The notes: generated by a model from the letters alone, not told the origin. Counted from the stretch's first letter, positions 1-11,540 are shown. The stretch is DNA of 35,333 nt from Elysia marginata (GCA_019649035.1 BMAT01001435.1:38607-73939), one strand, 5' to 3'. Numbers and translations are program-made.

Positions 1-19
1 AAAAAAAAAAAAAAAAAAA
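1..19. repeat. Poly(A) run at window edge
   Basis: Nineteen consecutive A residues open the window. This may be the remaining part of a longer A tract or a retroposon tail cut by the window edge; nothing upstream is available to decide. Confidence 0.9.
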
Positions 20-413
20 GAACATACGAAAACGGATAAACAGGTAAATACAATACAAGCATAACAAGATATCCGAAATTGAAACAACATTGAACCCTTT
101 TAAATTTATGACAAGCTTAAGTAGATGATTTTTTAGCAAAATGTAAAGAGAGGTGAACAACACCAAAGAGCACGCTGTGTTGTCAATTGTATAACAAGAA
201 TCAATCAAAGTAAATTGAATGCTGAACATTACAATCTTTTCAACTTCAACGTTACAAAATTTATTTTATAGGCAACGTATAGAATTTGTAGTAAATAATG
301 CCAGGAATAACATGGAATCACACAAACTGTATCAAGTTTCTGCAACGTCATGCACCAAAATACAATGGTAGAAAAATAAGCTGTTGTAATATTCCTAGTC
401 AAAACAAACTTCA
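20..413. other. AT-rich sequence without recognised gene
   Basis: No open frame, tRNA-like box pair or tandem repeat of note is visible. The stretch is AT-rich unique-looking DNA leading into the inverted-repeat element that begins near 414. Confidence 0.6.
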
Positions 414-436
414 GTCATAACGGTGTGTCCTTTATA

Positions 437-485
437 ATGTTTTATTTTTTATTTAACATAATAATGAAGTGAAAAATAAAACATA
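437..485. repeat. AT-rich inverted repeat inside the MITE-like element
   Basis: ATGTTTTATTTTT on the left side is matched by AAAAATAAAACAT on the right, giving 13-bp perfect arms separated by a short AT-rich loop. It sits just inside the left end of the 414-657 element. Exact arm edges may be off by a base or two. Confidence 0.55.
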
Positions 486-597
486 TAATATGCCTTTCTG
501 GCCATCATACAATTTCACATGAACAAGCCGCCATATAACAGTAATTTAACTCAAGATATAACCTAAGATAATAATTCTGCACAATGGCAAAGACACC

Positions 598-624
598 GTA
601 GAACACAAACCCATTGTGTTCTAC
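598..624. repeat. Perfect 11-bp hairpin
   Basis: GTAGAACACAA is followed by the loop ACCCA and then TTGTGTTCTAC, a perfect 11-bp stem. It lies about 20 bp inside the right terminal repeat of the 414-657 element, the typical position of a subterminal hairpin in a small DNA transposon. Confidence 0.85.
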
Positions 625-657
625 CGCTAAGGAAATAGTTCGGACACACCGTATGAC

Positions 658-1496
658 AACAATTCAAATAGTTAAGCGTTCTTAGAGATTTAAGTCTAAC
701 TGTGCAAACTGATTGATGTATGAGAGGAGCAGAATAAAAAAAAATGAAAAAAAAAACTTAAATGTTGTTACAGGCCAAACATGTACTACATTCTCTGCAA
801 TGAACAAAAAAACCGAAAAAAGACAAACAACTAAAATTCAGCAAAATATAAAGAAGATGGCTATTTAAAAAAATATTTATACTTTTGAGACTATAGCATA
901 TTAAAGAGAGAAAAATTGCTAAAATGGTTTTTTGTTATGGAACAAAAATGCAACAAAAACTCACTCGACCAATAAAATTGTGCTCGTTTTTTCCCTTCAT
1001 ATTTTGCTGGAGAGATGCATTCATTTCTGTCTTGGCCATTCCTAGTGAGTAGCATGTGGGGAATTCCAACATACTTGAGAAAACGTCTCTTTAAATGTTT
1101 TCTCGCATCATGCCTATAATTTAAGCCCCAACAAATTCATATTTGTGTTTACATAATAATAATAGTTTCAGGTAATGTAATGTTTTGAAGCTTAAAAATG
1201 AACCTTTTGAAAACTAACAGCAGCTTGTAATTTGCAAAAATGTGACGTTCAACTAAACCCATTAAATAAATTGTTGCGAGACATTTAGATTTTCAATGTA
1301 TCCAAAACTGTACTGAAACCGGACGGTCAAAGACTTGAATCTATATTTCTAAATATATAGCTGTTACAGGGCTTGACTATGTCAAAGCTTATGGGTCCCT
1401 ACGCGGTTGAACAACGATCAAGTTTTGTACCCGTATGGTATTCTCGCAAGGAACAATCATCTCTTCTCTAAGCCCAGCAAATCGCTCAGTGCAAAC
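658..1496. other. AT-rich sequence without recognised gene
   Basis: Unique-looking AT-rich DNA with short A runs near 737-760. I see no supported gene, tRNA-like sequence or tandem repeat. Confidence 0.6.
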
Positions 1497-1504
1497 CAAT
1501 AACT

Positions 1505-1804
1505 TTATTTGGTCTTCGGTACTCCCGGTTTAGGATAAACAAAAAGCGCTCTTTGAACCTTCCTCCGATTTGCCACTGAGCAGGAAATTTGATTCACGGC
1601 CAATAATAACTGGACGAGAAAAACAAATACATTTTGGTGCTCAGCCAAAGGGAACAAATGGCGATGTCGTGGCACTGTACAGTACTGTTGTCGAGGACGA
1701 AGACTTATACGGGTCATTATGCTATCTCCATCTCCAAAACTTTCTCTCTTTCTTCTCTCTACTGTGCGTATATTATACGTAACTGTTGGCGTTCTCCACC
1801 TCAC
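1505..1804 (-). other. Uncertain 99-codon open frame in a denser block
   Basis: The minus strand is open for 99 codons in a block less AT-rich than its surroundings (about 1500-1860). The predicted product has mixed, non-repetitive composition, including GDGDSIMTRISLRPRQQ and a C-terminal PKPGVPKTK, unlike the Ser/Leu-rich microsatellite translations elsewhere. The stop codon overlaps an AATAAA hexamer (minus strand, about 1507-1512), which could be a polyadenylation signal. No family is recognised. Two shorter plus-strand frames overlap it. It may be a 3' terminal exon, a transposon relic or chance. Confidence 0.2.
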
Positions 1805-1859
1805 CTCTCCGTACGATTATTTCAACGCCGATTATTTCCCTTTAAACGCCTTCATTAAC

Positions 1860-3640
1860 TAATTCACTCCTAGTAATTTAGTTGCGCGAAAATGTTTAAA
1901 GTTCGAAGCGTCCAGTTAACAAAAATATTATGCACAACTTAATTTTTCGTGTCATTGTAAGTTAAGAACAATATAGTTTCTTATGTTTACGAGATATGGA
2001 TGTGCATCCGCCTGTACCATACTTTTCAGGGAAAAAGCTTTGCTGTGGAAACCCTTTTGAATTTTTTTTACTTTAAAGCTTAAAAGGAAGAATGTTTTCA
2101 AATCTTTGATTAAACGATCTAAAGGTTCAAGTATATACTGCATCCTCTATTGGCATTTGATTGAGTGCAAGGGTGCTTAAACCTCAATGGAAAAAGCTTT
2201 TTGATTTATATTTTAAGTTCGATGCTTTGACGCACCTTATGGACTGAGCAATTTATTTAGTCAACCAATTAGTAAGTTTTGGGGTATATTAAAAGACAAG
2301 TCAATAAAATGTTGTTGTTTGTCTGAGTTGAAAGTTTGTTTTTGGACAGCGTTCACATGAAAATGTCTTGCAACAAATCAAAAAGAGTCTTAAGTAGAAG
2401 TAAGAAAGTAGTAAGTCATTGGTATCACAATAAAGTGTATTTTCTTAACTTTATAATACATTAAACAGAACAGCTTTGTCTTGCTTCTGCCTGAAGGTAT
2501 AGCCGTTTCAAGTCGGCATGATTGGGACTTGTGAAATTTTAAAACAAGTTGTGAAACTTGCGTTGAAAATTTACAAAACTGTTATATTATAATAAAAAGG
2601 TAAGGTCCTTAGCAACTATAACAATTTAAAAAAAATACATAAAATAGAAATCTTAACATGAATCTAGCTTAAAAACTGTTCCGAAATGAGTTTTTATTGT
2701 CAATATCTGAAATAAAAAACCGACTTCTGGAAACCGAATAAACCTCAAAACTAGGCCTTGCCATTTTGGTAGAATGGGAGTCAAATACTTTTTACACTTT
2801 TTTATATTACATAAATACAAATTTAGATATGTACTTAATAAAACATAATTAAATTATGCAGAGTTCAGTGCATTCTGTGATTAAGTAAGTAATTAGAGTG
2901 TCTAAAGGTGTAAGCTTGTTGGACGTTATTTTACTCTACTTGTAGTGCAGCCGGTGTATGATGGGGACAGGTTATCTCTTAAAGTACAAGATTCACTTAA
3001 AAGTTAATGTCTTATCCAGCTGTATAACCTTCTTAACCCAAACTTTTGTAGTACCCAGGATTTTTTTCAAACATGCAAAAAAAGAAAGGTAGATAATGGA
3101 TGTACAGCAAAATTTCGTTTTTGAGGGGTTTTCACTCCACAACGTCTGTCAAACTGTTCATGGTCTGCCGCTTCGTGGCTGTCTCAAACTTAATCAGTCT
3201 TTAAATGAATTTTAGTTACTAGTCATTGGGAGACAAAAGTTGACTACTATTTCTAGAGATAATGTTTGCGGTTGTCAAGCCGATTTAACAGTTATCGGAC
3301 TCAGTGTATATTGCCTGACTTACAAAAAGAGTAGTAAGTCTGTATCATAAGACAAACAACTTCATACTGGTGTGCACACGTCGGCACATGAAAAAGACAA
3401 ACACTAAATGAATTTTGTCGCGTCTAATACTTAGAAGAGCATTGCAAACACGAAGTACAATCTTAGTTTTCATACATGCTTCTTTGATTAATTTATGAGG
3501 GACAATGCAATTCAATTTTCCTTACGCGCATTGTCTTTGACATAATTATCATTGATATTCTAAAATTTATTTTTGAAATTCGTTATTCTTTCTCGAACAT
3601 GCAACAATATGCACGTAGTAACACACATTTAGCAAAAATG
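1860..3640. other. AT-rich sequence without recognised gene
   Basis: Long AT-rich stretch in which only a 63-codon AT-driven frame is open (minus strand, 1952-2143). I find no tandem repeat, SINE box pair or family motif. Confidence 0.6.
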
Positions 3641-3980
3641 CACACTAACTTAAAGAGCCCTGCCTTTGTTAAATTCTTCCACCGATCGTTTGCCTGCTGT
3701 TGCGCGACCGACCACAAACCCTGCTGGGCGTATGAATGAACTTCCAAATATTTGCCGCCGGTGTCATGCGAGTATCGAGATAGAAACTGATGTAAATCCC
3801 AACTCGCGGCTTGTTTCATCCCTGCGTGAGCTGCAGTTCTATACGGTTTGGGGGCCAGTCTGCTCAACCCGCTTGCTTCGCTGTTTTCCCTCATGGTTTT
3901 TGCTCCATTCCTACTGCTCGCCCGCTGGCTGTGCGCGCGCGAGGGGATGTTTGTGAAACGCGAGCGAGGGGGATAGAGTC
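3640..3980. promoter_or_regulatory. GC/CpG-rich island, candidate promoter or first exon
   Basis: Within roughly 340 bp there are about 25 CpG dinucleotides, including the runs GCGCGACCG, GCCGCCGG and GTGCGCGCGCGAG, while the surrounding kilobases carry very few. Base composition returns abruptly to AT-rich on both sides. Frames of 96-103 codons are open on both strands here, but the products match no family I recognise and are probably a by-product of high GC. On the plus strand the island is followed by splice-donor-like sites at 4230 and 4483. A promoter or 5' untranslated exon is the simplest reading; a fragment inserted from elsewhere is the alternative. Confidence 0.35.
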
Positions 3981-4226
3981 ACAAGAACGGAAAGAAAAAC
4001 CGATAGAAAGACTGAATGGAGGAAGACATGATTATTACTTTTGAGTGGATAATTGGAATTCGAAGATGTTAGCCTTCTGAACCATAATCCGTTCTTCTGT
4101 AGTGAAATAGTAATTTTTGTCTGTGATGAAAGTTCGTACAATCAGTGAGACTTTTTGTCGCAGTTTTGTGTTTATTCATCTTTAATTGTCTTTACTGATA
4201 TACCAGTCCCATAGAATCTGGGATTT

Positions 4227-4236
4227 CTGGTGAGTG
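4227..4236 (+). promoter_or_regulatory. Splice-donor-like site
   Basis: CTG followed by GTGAGTG (GT at 4230-4231) is a good match to the animal U1 donor consensus. It lies about 250 bp downstream of the CpG-rich island on the same strand as a possible transcript. No matching acceptor or exon reading frame could be confirmed, so this is suggestive only. Confidence 0.25.
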
Positions 4237-4479
4237 AATTTCACTGCTTCTCTCTATTTTATTTGACCGTGTTAAGTTGTCAAAAAACAGGTGACATTCT
4301 TGTGGTCGGTCTTAACATTTTTTAAAAGTGATACCCCTGACAAAATGTCCGCATAACTAAAATTTTTTGCGAATTGTTTCATTCTTTCTTTGGAGATATA
4401 AACAGCGCCACATTGGCTGGACAAATTCTATTTTTTGTAACAACTTGGCAGAGAGAAGAGAGGAAAGGTTACTTAATCT

Positions 4480-4488
4480 CAGGTACGT
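4480..4488 (+). promoter_or_regulatory. Splice-donor-like site
   Basis: CAG followed by GTACGT (GT at 4483-4484) closely fits the donor consensus. With the site at 4230 it gives two candidate donors downstream of the CpG island. It could serve an alternative first exon or be chance. Confidence 0.25.
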
Positions 4489-4489
4489 C

Positions 4490-5097
4490 TTCGATTTTCT
4501 TACTATTTTTAGTGATGATATGAACAAGAACTCTTGTACAAATCTTGTCACTGATTAATGTTAAGATGAGGCCAAGTATGCGCCCTAAATATACAAATAA
4601 AGTCAGGAAACATCTATTGTGTAGGAAAAATAAAAACGCTGTTAAGCCTTACCTGAATAATCAAAACAATACTTTGATCAGCATTAACACAAAACATAAA
4701 TTCTCGGAATGGTCAGTGAACAAAAACAATTATTTAGCAATAACGAGGAAGCAATATTATATATTTATCTAAAAGAACCTTTTCTACCGTTTTTTATAGC
4801 TTCAAATCTCAACCTCTAGTAACGTTAATGCTTGTTTGATTTTAATCTGGATGTTAAAAATGCCTGGACACCCTTTAAGATGTCTGTCTTCGTTTATTTT
4901 TTATCTGGTCTTGTTTTGATCAGCTCTACCTTGTCACACCACTCTTTTTGACGTGCAAATTTTAAGGCCTTTCGCCTCGCGGTCCGCTTATAAGATCCCT
5001 GATGACTGAAGGAAAGCTAATAAAAATAAATAACGAGTTCTCTCCTTTTTAATCAGACCCAACAGTGGACTTAAAAATTCTGTTTCCTTCATGTTAC
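4490..5097. other. AT-rich sequence without recognised gene
   Basis: A 75-codon plus frame (4545-4772) is rich in Asn, Lys and Ile, as expected of AT-rich noise. No other feature was seen. Confidence 0.55.
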
Positions 5098-5335
5098 TCT
5101 TTCCCTGTCTCTCTATCCAGTAATCTTCACCCACTGTAAGTTTTGGCACATATCTCTCTCTGTTTCCCTTCCCTCCTCTATTTGCACACTTTTCTGTCTC
5201 ACTCTCTCTCTCTCTATCACGCGCTTTCTCACAGACCTCATCGCATTCCCTTTTTTCTCTCTCTCATACATTCTATCTGTCAATCTCCCTCTTTCCTCTC
5301 ACATACTCTCCCTCCTCTCATTTCTCTCTGTTTGA
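5098..5335. repeat. Pyrimidine-rich (CT)n tract
   Basis: An interrupted TC/CTCT tract with strong strand asymmetry: nearly all pyrimidine on the plus strand. It produces a Ser/Leu/His-rich open frame of 90 codons with no credible protein features. Confidence 0.85.
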
Positions 5336-5339
5336 GTAT

Positions 5340-6083
5340 TCTTTATTTTAATGCCACTGTTGACAGAACTTTGTGTAAAGTCATAGTTTCAATGGCGTCG
5401 AGCCGTTTAACATAATTATTTAAGCGATATTTAAGCCACATTTGCAACATGGATAAAAAAAAACTAAGCTGTGTCAGTATGTCCTTCGGCCTACATGTCT
5501 CGCTCTCAAGTGAGCCTACACGACGATAATGTATAGGAAATACTATATGTACTTTAAACGTAGATTATAACCCTTTCAATATAAACTGTTTGCGTGCTCT
5601 TAATAAATTCAATCAGCTGTGTTCAACTCTCTGAGGGACCTCATGCAGTATCAGTATTGGCTGTCAGATCTATTGTTTACGATGTCCATGTACTGTTCTA
5701 TTAACAAAAATATTTATGACGCATAACTTAAACTCGTTTGCCGTTTAATAAGCAGGTTGTGTGTCGATGTCCTTCACAAAACGTTTTAATAGAACTTTGT
5801 GTTCTGGTTGCTTATGGTTTGATTTGAACATAGCCGTTTAAGGTAGGAAACCGCCCTCAGATTATTATTACTGTTAAATAGCCTCGATGTGAAACTTAGC
5901 TACGGCGACTTGGCACACTGGTAAAAGATATGTCATTTTTTAGCAAAATTTGTAGCCTATTATAATTATGTTAAGTCGAGAGCTTGGATCCCATTCTGAG
6001 GAAAGGGGTATTTGGAAACTATTTTCGAGAAAAGCTTATGCCCACTTTAATTGCCCACCATCCTTTAAACATAAATTTTAAAA
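5340..6083. other. AT-rich sequence without recognised gene
   Basis: No gene, tRNA-like element or tandem repeat could be supported here. Confidence 0.55.
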
Positions 6084-6288
6084 TTGTTTAATTTTCGAGT
6101 ATTTTGTGGATACGGAATTGTAAGTTTAAAAAGAAAAAAAACACACGACAAAAATCACATAGAAGAGAAGAAGCTAGCTGGACGGAGAACATCATTACAA
6201 AACAAAGTATACAAATTAGCGCTAAAGTGGCGAAGAACATCCAGAGAAGGTGTAACAAAATCTCCAACCTCAGAAACGAGACTAAACA

Positions 6289-6356
6289 AGGATGATGACG
6301 TTGGTCGTGATGACGATGATGTTGTTGACGATGATGATGACAGTGATGATGACGAT
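6289..6356 (+). repeat. Imperfect (GAT/GAC)n trinucleotide repeat
   Basis: About 68 bp of GATGAC-type triplets, with interruptions that keep the three-base phase. On the plus strand it reads as a long Asp run inside a 114-codon frame (6084-6428) whose N-terminal part is Lys/Arg-rich. The repeat explains most of the acidic stretch; the flanking codons do not resemble a known acidic protein. Confidence 0.75.
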
Positions 6357-6419
6357 TTCTTGCCATATAGAAAAATCATTTTGTCCGAAAATTGTAGAAA
6401 CAGAGCTGTCATAATGGGT

Positions 6420-6560
6420 TTCTTTTAAATAGTCCTTTTGTGCTCCTTTTTTCTAATTCTTGTTCTTGTTGTTCTTTTTTCATTTACTAGTCTTTTTCCA
6501 TTTCTTCTCTTACCACCACTTGCTCCACTCCCTCTTCTTCTTCTATTATTAATGTCCCCT
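6420..6560. repeat. Pyrimidine-rich low-complexity tract
   Basis: T/C-rich sequence with CTTCTT and CTTGTT motifs, directly after the GAT repeat. Composition alone defines it; no periodic unit dominates. Confidence 0.6.
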
Positions 6561-7785
6561 ATCCATTATGTACATATTGATTTACCAGCATGTCTGCGAT
6601 TGTGACATTGTATGTTTCCCTATCAATCTTCATCCATGTCCCCACAGTCATGTCTCACCTAAATCTTGCAGGTTTTTCACTTCAATACAATATTATGCTA
6701 ATACAATTCCATTCAGAGAACAATGCGTTGCCCTACGCCGCAGCTACAACAATACTAGTATTATATCTTTATCATATGAAAACACGATCCACTAGTATTG
6801 ATTTCTAGATTATGCTTTTGCTTTATGAGATACAAATTGTAATGTAAATAAAAGATACAGTTGTTGGTTTCGCTCGTTATTATATTCATACGTGAATTAA
6901 GATAAGCACTAATTTGCAAAGGTGCATAATTATTTTTCGGTACTCCAATAAGTGTCTACCTTCTAACTTTCGATACTACTAATGCAAAAAAAAAAACAAC
7001 AAACAAACAAAAGTGAGTATGAGTACAGAAAAGAGTAAAGCACAGAACAAAGCATGTATGACAAAAAGAAAAGAGATATCAAAGACCAAAACATTTGAGA
7101 AATAGAAAGAAAAAAAACCCACAGGTACTAAAAGGCATAAGAAGTGTAACAAGGAAACTACCATGTAAGCCTAATATACTCTGGTCGTGTGCAATGTCGT
7201 ATCCACATTTTTTGCCCTCTTCCACTTAATGAACAAGAGCAGTTTGATTTACGACTATATGCAAAGCAGTTGATGGATGAGATGCTTAGTTAAAAAATTT
7301 AGAGCTATTATACTTTATAGGGCTATTAAGTAAAATTTTGAAAATTCGTTTAGAGTAGCTCTGCTTGAACAATATTCAGTTTTTAGACTTGGATTCTTCA
7401 ATAGTTTAATTTCTGATAAACTACTCATGCCTACAGATGAAGAGCTCGCTTAAGGGGACACCTTTTGAGTTGAACTAACAAGAGAGGAACGTCCTGAAAC
7501 AATCCAACACACAACTAATTACAATTAAGCTTACGTTCTTTCACAAAGAAAGCTTAATGTTGAAAAAAGAAACGAAAACGTTAGATAGATGTGTAAAAAT
7601 CTTAACAAAACGTAGGCAGACTTATCGAAGAAGAAGTCGAGACATAGTACCTCTTGAAAACAAACAAGTTGAATAAAATGTAAGGTGAATGGACGCGTAG
7701 GAAGATAGATTGAAGGTAATGGTTTGATAAAAATAAGAAAAAAAATGGACACACATGGCCTGCCAAAAACTTTTATGATAATTTT
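6561..7785. other. AT-rich sequence without recognised gene
   Basis: Open frames here (up to 75 codons) have AT-driven composition. Short A-rich stretches occur near 6985-7125. Nothing else could be supported. Confidence 0.55.
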
Positions 7786-7898
7786 GTCTGCTTCTCTCTC
7801 TGCTTCTGTGTTTCCGTCTTTCCGTCCGTCTGACTGTCTGTCTGTCAGTCTGCCTGTATGCCTGTATGTCTGTCTGTCACTCTTTCTCTCTCTCTCTG
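7786..7898. repeat. (CTGT)n/(CT)n microsatellite
   Basis: A run of CTGT, CCGT and CTGTATGC variants passes into pure CT dinucleotides. The same unit (GACA on the other strand) recurs at 16.5-16.8 kb and 21.6 kb. Confidence 0.85.
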
Positions 7899-9260
7899 AA
7901 TGCCCGCATTTGAGTTCTTTCCAAATTGAGGGGACTTAAGTAAACACACTGCAAAGTGTCCTTGCAAATTGGTCGTTTTATGTGTAATCACCTTCCTAAT
8001 GATTATATTTCTTTGAAAAAATACGAAAAATCAAAACATAACGGAACCTAAAGACGCAGTTTTTTAAATGGATCTTTCAAATCTATTTTGCTTCTTTAAA
8101 CGAATAGTACCCTCGTTGTTTAGAGATGGGATGGGAAAATGGTGTAGTGGAAAGGCAAAAAAAAATTGCCATTTTCTCAATGATTATGCTCTGTATCAAG
8201 CCATCTAAAGGGGTAAGAACTTAACCAAAGCTGTATCACACAGACTGAAGACGATGATACGTGTTAAAGATTGGGACACGTTCATAACTTTATAATATTT
8301 CAGGTTACAACAACAACAAAAACAAATAAAACAGAACAACACAGACGCTTAATTTTTGTTTTTGATTCTTCTTTCTAGTAATGAAGCTTGAACCTACCAT
8401 CGTTTTCCAAATGATAACAAACTCACGCTAATTGGAAAAAATATTGGTTGATAACTAGACCTAGCTAGACGAACAATTTGTTTTTACCTAAACAAATTTG
8501 TAAGCAAATTGTGTACATGAGGACTCGAAAACTTTAGAGACATAAAGTACAAGTAACTCTCTTCTTTACCATTCAGTAAAATTTTCCCTGCCCACGAATC
8601 CATACGAACCTTGAAGCTGTTACAGGAATATCTTTGCCAGGGTCAAAAGAAAGAGTTTTCAAAGCTTCCTACTTGTACTGTTATGATATTGTGAACTGAT
8701 TGTAGTCGCTGAACTATTTTCATATTATAAAAACGTAGAACATGCTTCCAATATTATTTTATTACCAGCTTTATGACTAACGCCTTTCCCTGACAATTCG
8801 TTATAAACCAATTTAAACTCACCTTTTTTTTGTTCTGAAAAGTAAAACTGTGAGCGAAATGGAAGTATTGGAACAGCATTATGCTTTGATCTGAGCTTGC
8901 TGCAAAACGGTTTATTACATACAATAGCCTAAGTGCGGGTCCAATGCTTAGCCTACAAACCGAGAGCTTAGCTGCATTTCTAACGATATAATGATGATGC
9001 ATAGAATCAATGGCTTTAATTTGTGCACCGCGCTGTTAACACTTACGTTAATATATCTGACACACTGAATGTTAATGAAGGGTGTTTTATGCATGCGCAT
9101 GGCCATGCAATATTTGTTTCCCATGGCAGTAAAATGATAATAACGTGTAATACAAACATCACGTAGTTATATAGGTCTTAAACGCCTGGACGGAACAGTA
9201 ATGGGGATGACATATATTTCTGTAGGGTCACGTGATTCTTGGAAAAACATCGATCTCTCC
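7899..9260. other. AT-rich sequence; short palindrome at 9097
   Basis: No supported gene. An 82-codon minus frame at 8754-9002 is unrecognised. The only structured element is the palindromic patch near 9091-9109. Confidence 0.5.
9097..9108. repeat. 12-bp perfect palindrome
   Basis: GCATGGCCATGC is its own reverse complement and sits in a cluster of GCATG/CATGC motifs (about 9090-9110). It may be a protein-binding site or chance. Confidence 0.7.
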
Positions 9261-9267
9261 AGCCTTC

Positions 9268-9291
9268 CCTCTTATAATGAGTTATAAGAGG
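9268..9291. repeat. Perfect 10-bp hairpin
   Basis: CCTCTTATAA, a TGAG loop, then TTATAAGAGG: a perfect 10-bp stem with a 4-base loop. No terminator or gene context gives it a role. Confidence 0.8.
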
Positions 9292-11540
9292 AACAAATCT
9301 TTCGCAGCTTCAATAGCACTCACTAAGAGCACTTGGAATACATTCCATGGTAGATATTGGTTAGTCTCATTATCATAACATAAAGTTTGACCGTCGGATA
9401 TCTTATTGCGATATCTTATCTGCAGTTGATTGTCCTCTAATTTAGAAGCATTTAGTGACTCAAAAGCAGGCCATTGCATTCGTTTAAGAACAGCCCAAAT
9501 TATCCTTTGCTGATATATCGAGCTAGGCCACCGTGAAGCAGGCCCGACACTCCATTGGCAGTAAATACAAGAAATCTCTATTATCTTTCAACACAAATTG
9601 GGATGACAGGCTCGCTCATGACGAAACCAACACTGTGCTAATTTTACTAAATATATAAAACAGATTTTATCTATCCTGCAGAAAATCTGTTTTCGCAGTT
9701 GCATATCACTTAAAAAATAAAATATGAGACAATATAATAAAAAACTCAAATAAGATAGTTCAGTAGAGCTCTTATGTTATAATTTGTTTACTTTTTTGCT
9801 GCATGACGTGTTCACTACGGATGCTTGGATGCTGAGCTTGAAAAAAAATTATCACTCCAATAAAAAACCCTGGCTAAAAGTTCAACTTCAACCACATTGC
9901 CTTTACTTTGTTCATTGCTAAAATGCTAATTAGGCAATGGTAAACAATGCCATAGTAACGTGTAGTCACGTTTGAACACTTGCGGTGAATAACGGTAAAA
10001 AGAATTTTTGTCCCCAAAGTCTTAATAACCAAAATGTAAAAACTGCTTTTGTTTGAAAACATACTCCAATCCCGAACATGAATACTTTACGCAAAAGACA
10101 GTAGATATGGTGGTATTTTATTGAATGTTTATTAATATTTTATAAAACCTGATCTTTCTTAATGACCACTATTTTCTCAGATTCTTGAAAAACCAAATTT
10201 CATCTGGTTTTTTTTCTTTTGTTTGTATCCAGCATTAAGCTTAGTTTCTTTGTCAAATCTTGTTTCCAAAGTTTCATAATTATTACACCTAGCGAAATTT
10301 GTATCTACAAAACTGTACAAAATAGAAAATTAGTTCAGGCAGGAAAGCAAATCACTAGACACAAAAAAGTGATTTTAGTATTAGCAAGCGGCTCCATCTG
10401 GTTATCAAATAATTTTGTACGTTACAAAGCGTCTTTAATAATCTGTTTCTCGAACTTTGCACAAAAGAAACTACTTCTAAACATTTCTAAGTTTTTTACA
10501 ACTATTTTATGTGGATAAACTCCATGATATAGTAACATGTGCAACAAAAGTTTCCAGTGCGGTCATGGTCAGTTGCAAATAGACGGGATTCTCAGCCAGC
10601 TATAAGATCAGATATCTGAGCCCCTCTTTTGACTTAGACATCATTGATTGCATGTTATAGCTAACCTAAATTGTGACTTTAAAAATAATTGTAGAGATTC
10701 CCATGTGTTTATATATCTATATTTAAAAAACACGCTTTATGACAAACGCAAAGTGTGACTATCCTAAAAAGCAACCGCAAGCATATTAAGCTATATCTAG
10801 TTCTTTATCGTAAGTTTGGAGTGGTTGCAATGGCATTGCTACAATTCTTAATCAAACATAGGGAACAGGTGAAAAGCTGTTAAAAACATACATATCAGGT
10901 TGGGTTCCATGATCTTGATCTTCAAACTTAGAGTAGACGAACGGTGATAAGATGAATCAAGTCTGTTTTGCCACTAACTTTGTAAACCTGTGTTGATATT
11001 AAAACTGAACACAAAACTAGAAGTTACATTTTCGTTTTTGAAAACATACTCTTTAATTGTTATTATCAAAGTAAGTTCGCAAACTTTTAGTAACAAAAAA
11101 AAGACCAAAACAATTTTCTGATCCATAAACGTTCGCCTACAAAGCTTTTATTTCATACAAAACGCCTAGGTTTAAATTATTGTAATAGTGCGTAGCTTGT
11201 GCTAGTTTTCGTTATAGCTGCAACCTATGTAATTGATGTTGAAAATGCCGTCCTCCCTGATTGGTCTCTATGTACTTTTCAATAGCTTCCAGACCAGTCT
11301 TGTACAATAACTGGTAATATCGAAAATCATACCGTTTTAAAGAATGAAAGAAAAAAATTACTGCTCACAGTAAGCCTTTATATTGACGAAAAATAAGCCA
11401 AAGGTTAACATGTACTCAAAAAGAACGAGTTCAAGTCAGCGTCTAGAAAAGTACATTCTTAAGAGGTAGATTTGAAGAAGACAAAATTGAAATGAAACCT
11501 GAACATTTCGGTTATGAAACAATTGATCTGTCTCTCCCAA
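9292..11540. other. AT-rich sequence without recognised gene
   Basis: AT-rich DNA with chance frames (the longest is 99 codons at 10219-10518, hydrophobic and Lys/Asn-rich, unrecognised). A 12-bp palindrome TCAGATATCTGA lies at 10608-10619. No transposon or RNA signature was seen. Confidence 0.55.

Larger units (their letters stand above)
414..657. mobile_element. MITE-like element with terminal inverted repeats
   Basis: The left end (414-430) reads GTCATAACGGTGTGTCC. The right end (642-657), read on the opposite strand, is GTCATACGGTGTGTCC, identical except for one missing A. The ends enclose about 244 bp with no coding capacity, as expected of a non-autonomous DNA transposon. Inside are two more inverted repeats: one near 437-485 with 13-bp arms (ATGTTTTATTTTT and its complement) and a perfect hairpin at 598-624 (11-bp arms, 5-base loop). 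The motif CACCGTA of the right end also occurs just inside, at 594-600, as a subterminal repeat. I could not settle a target-site duplication: TA next to the CGGTGTGTCC core is possible, but the left side has one extra A. The superfamily is not recognised. An unusual chance arrangement cannot be excluded, but 16 matched bases at 244 bp spacing plus internal hairpins makes it unlikely. Confidence 0.6.

Noticed and set aside
3583-3956. Protein-coding gene in the CpG-rich island (96 or 103 codons)
   Set aside because: Frames are open on both strands as expected in GC-rich DNA; neither product has recognisable domains, so only a regulatory or exon candidate was kept.
6084-6428. 114-codon Asp-rich frame, resembling acidic biomineralisation proteins
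   Set aside because: The acidic run is explained by an imperfect GAT/GAC triplet repeat; no signal peptide or supporting exon is visible.
9465-9530. A-box-like TGGCCTAGCTCG on the minus strand (9530-9519)
   Set aside because: No acceptable B box at the right spacing; likely chance.
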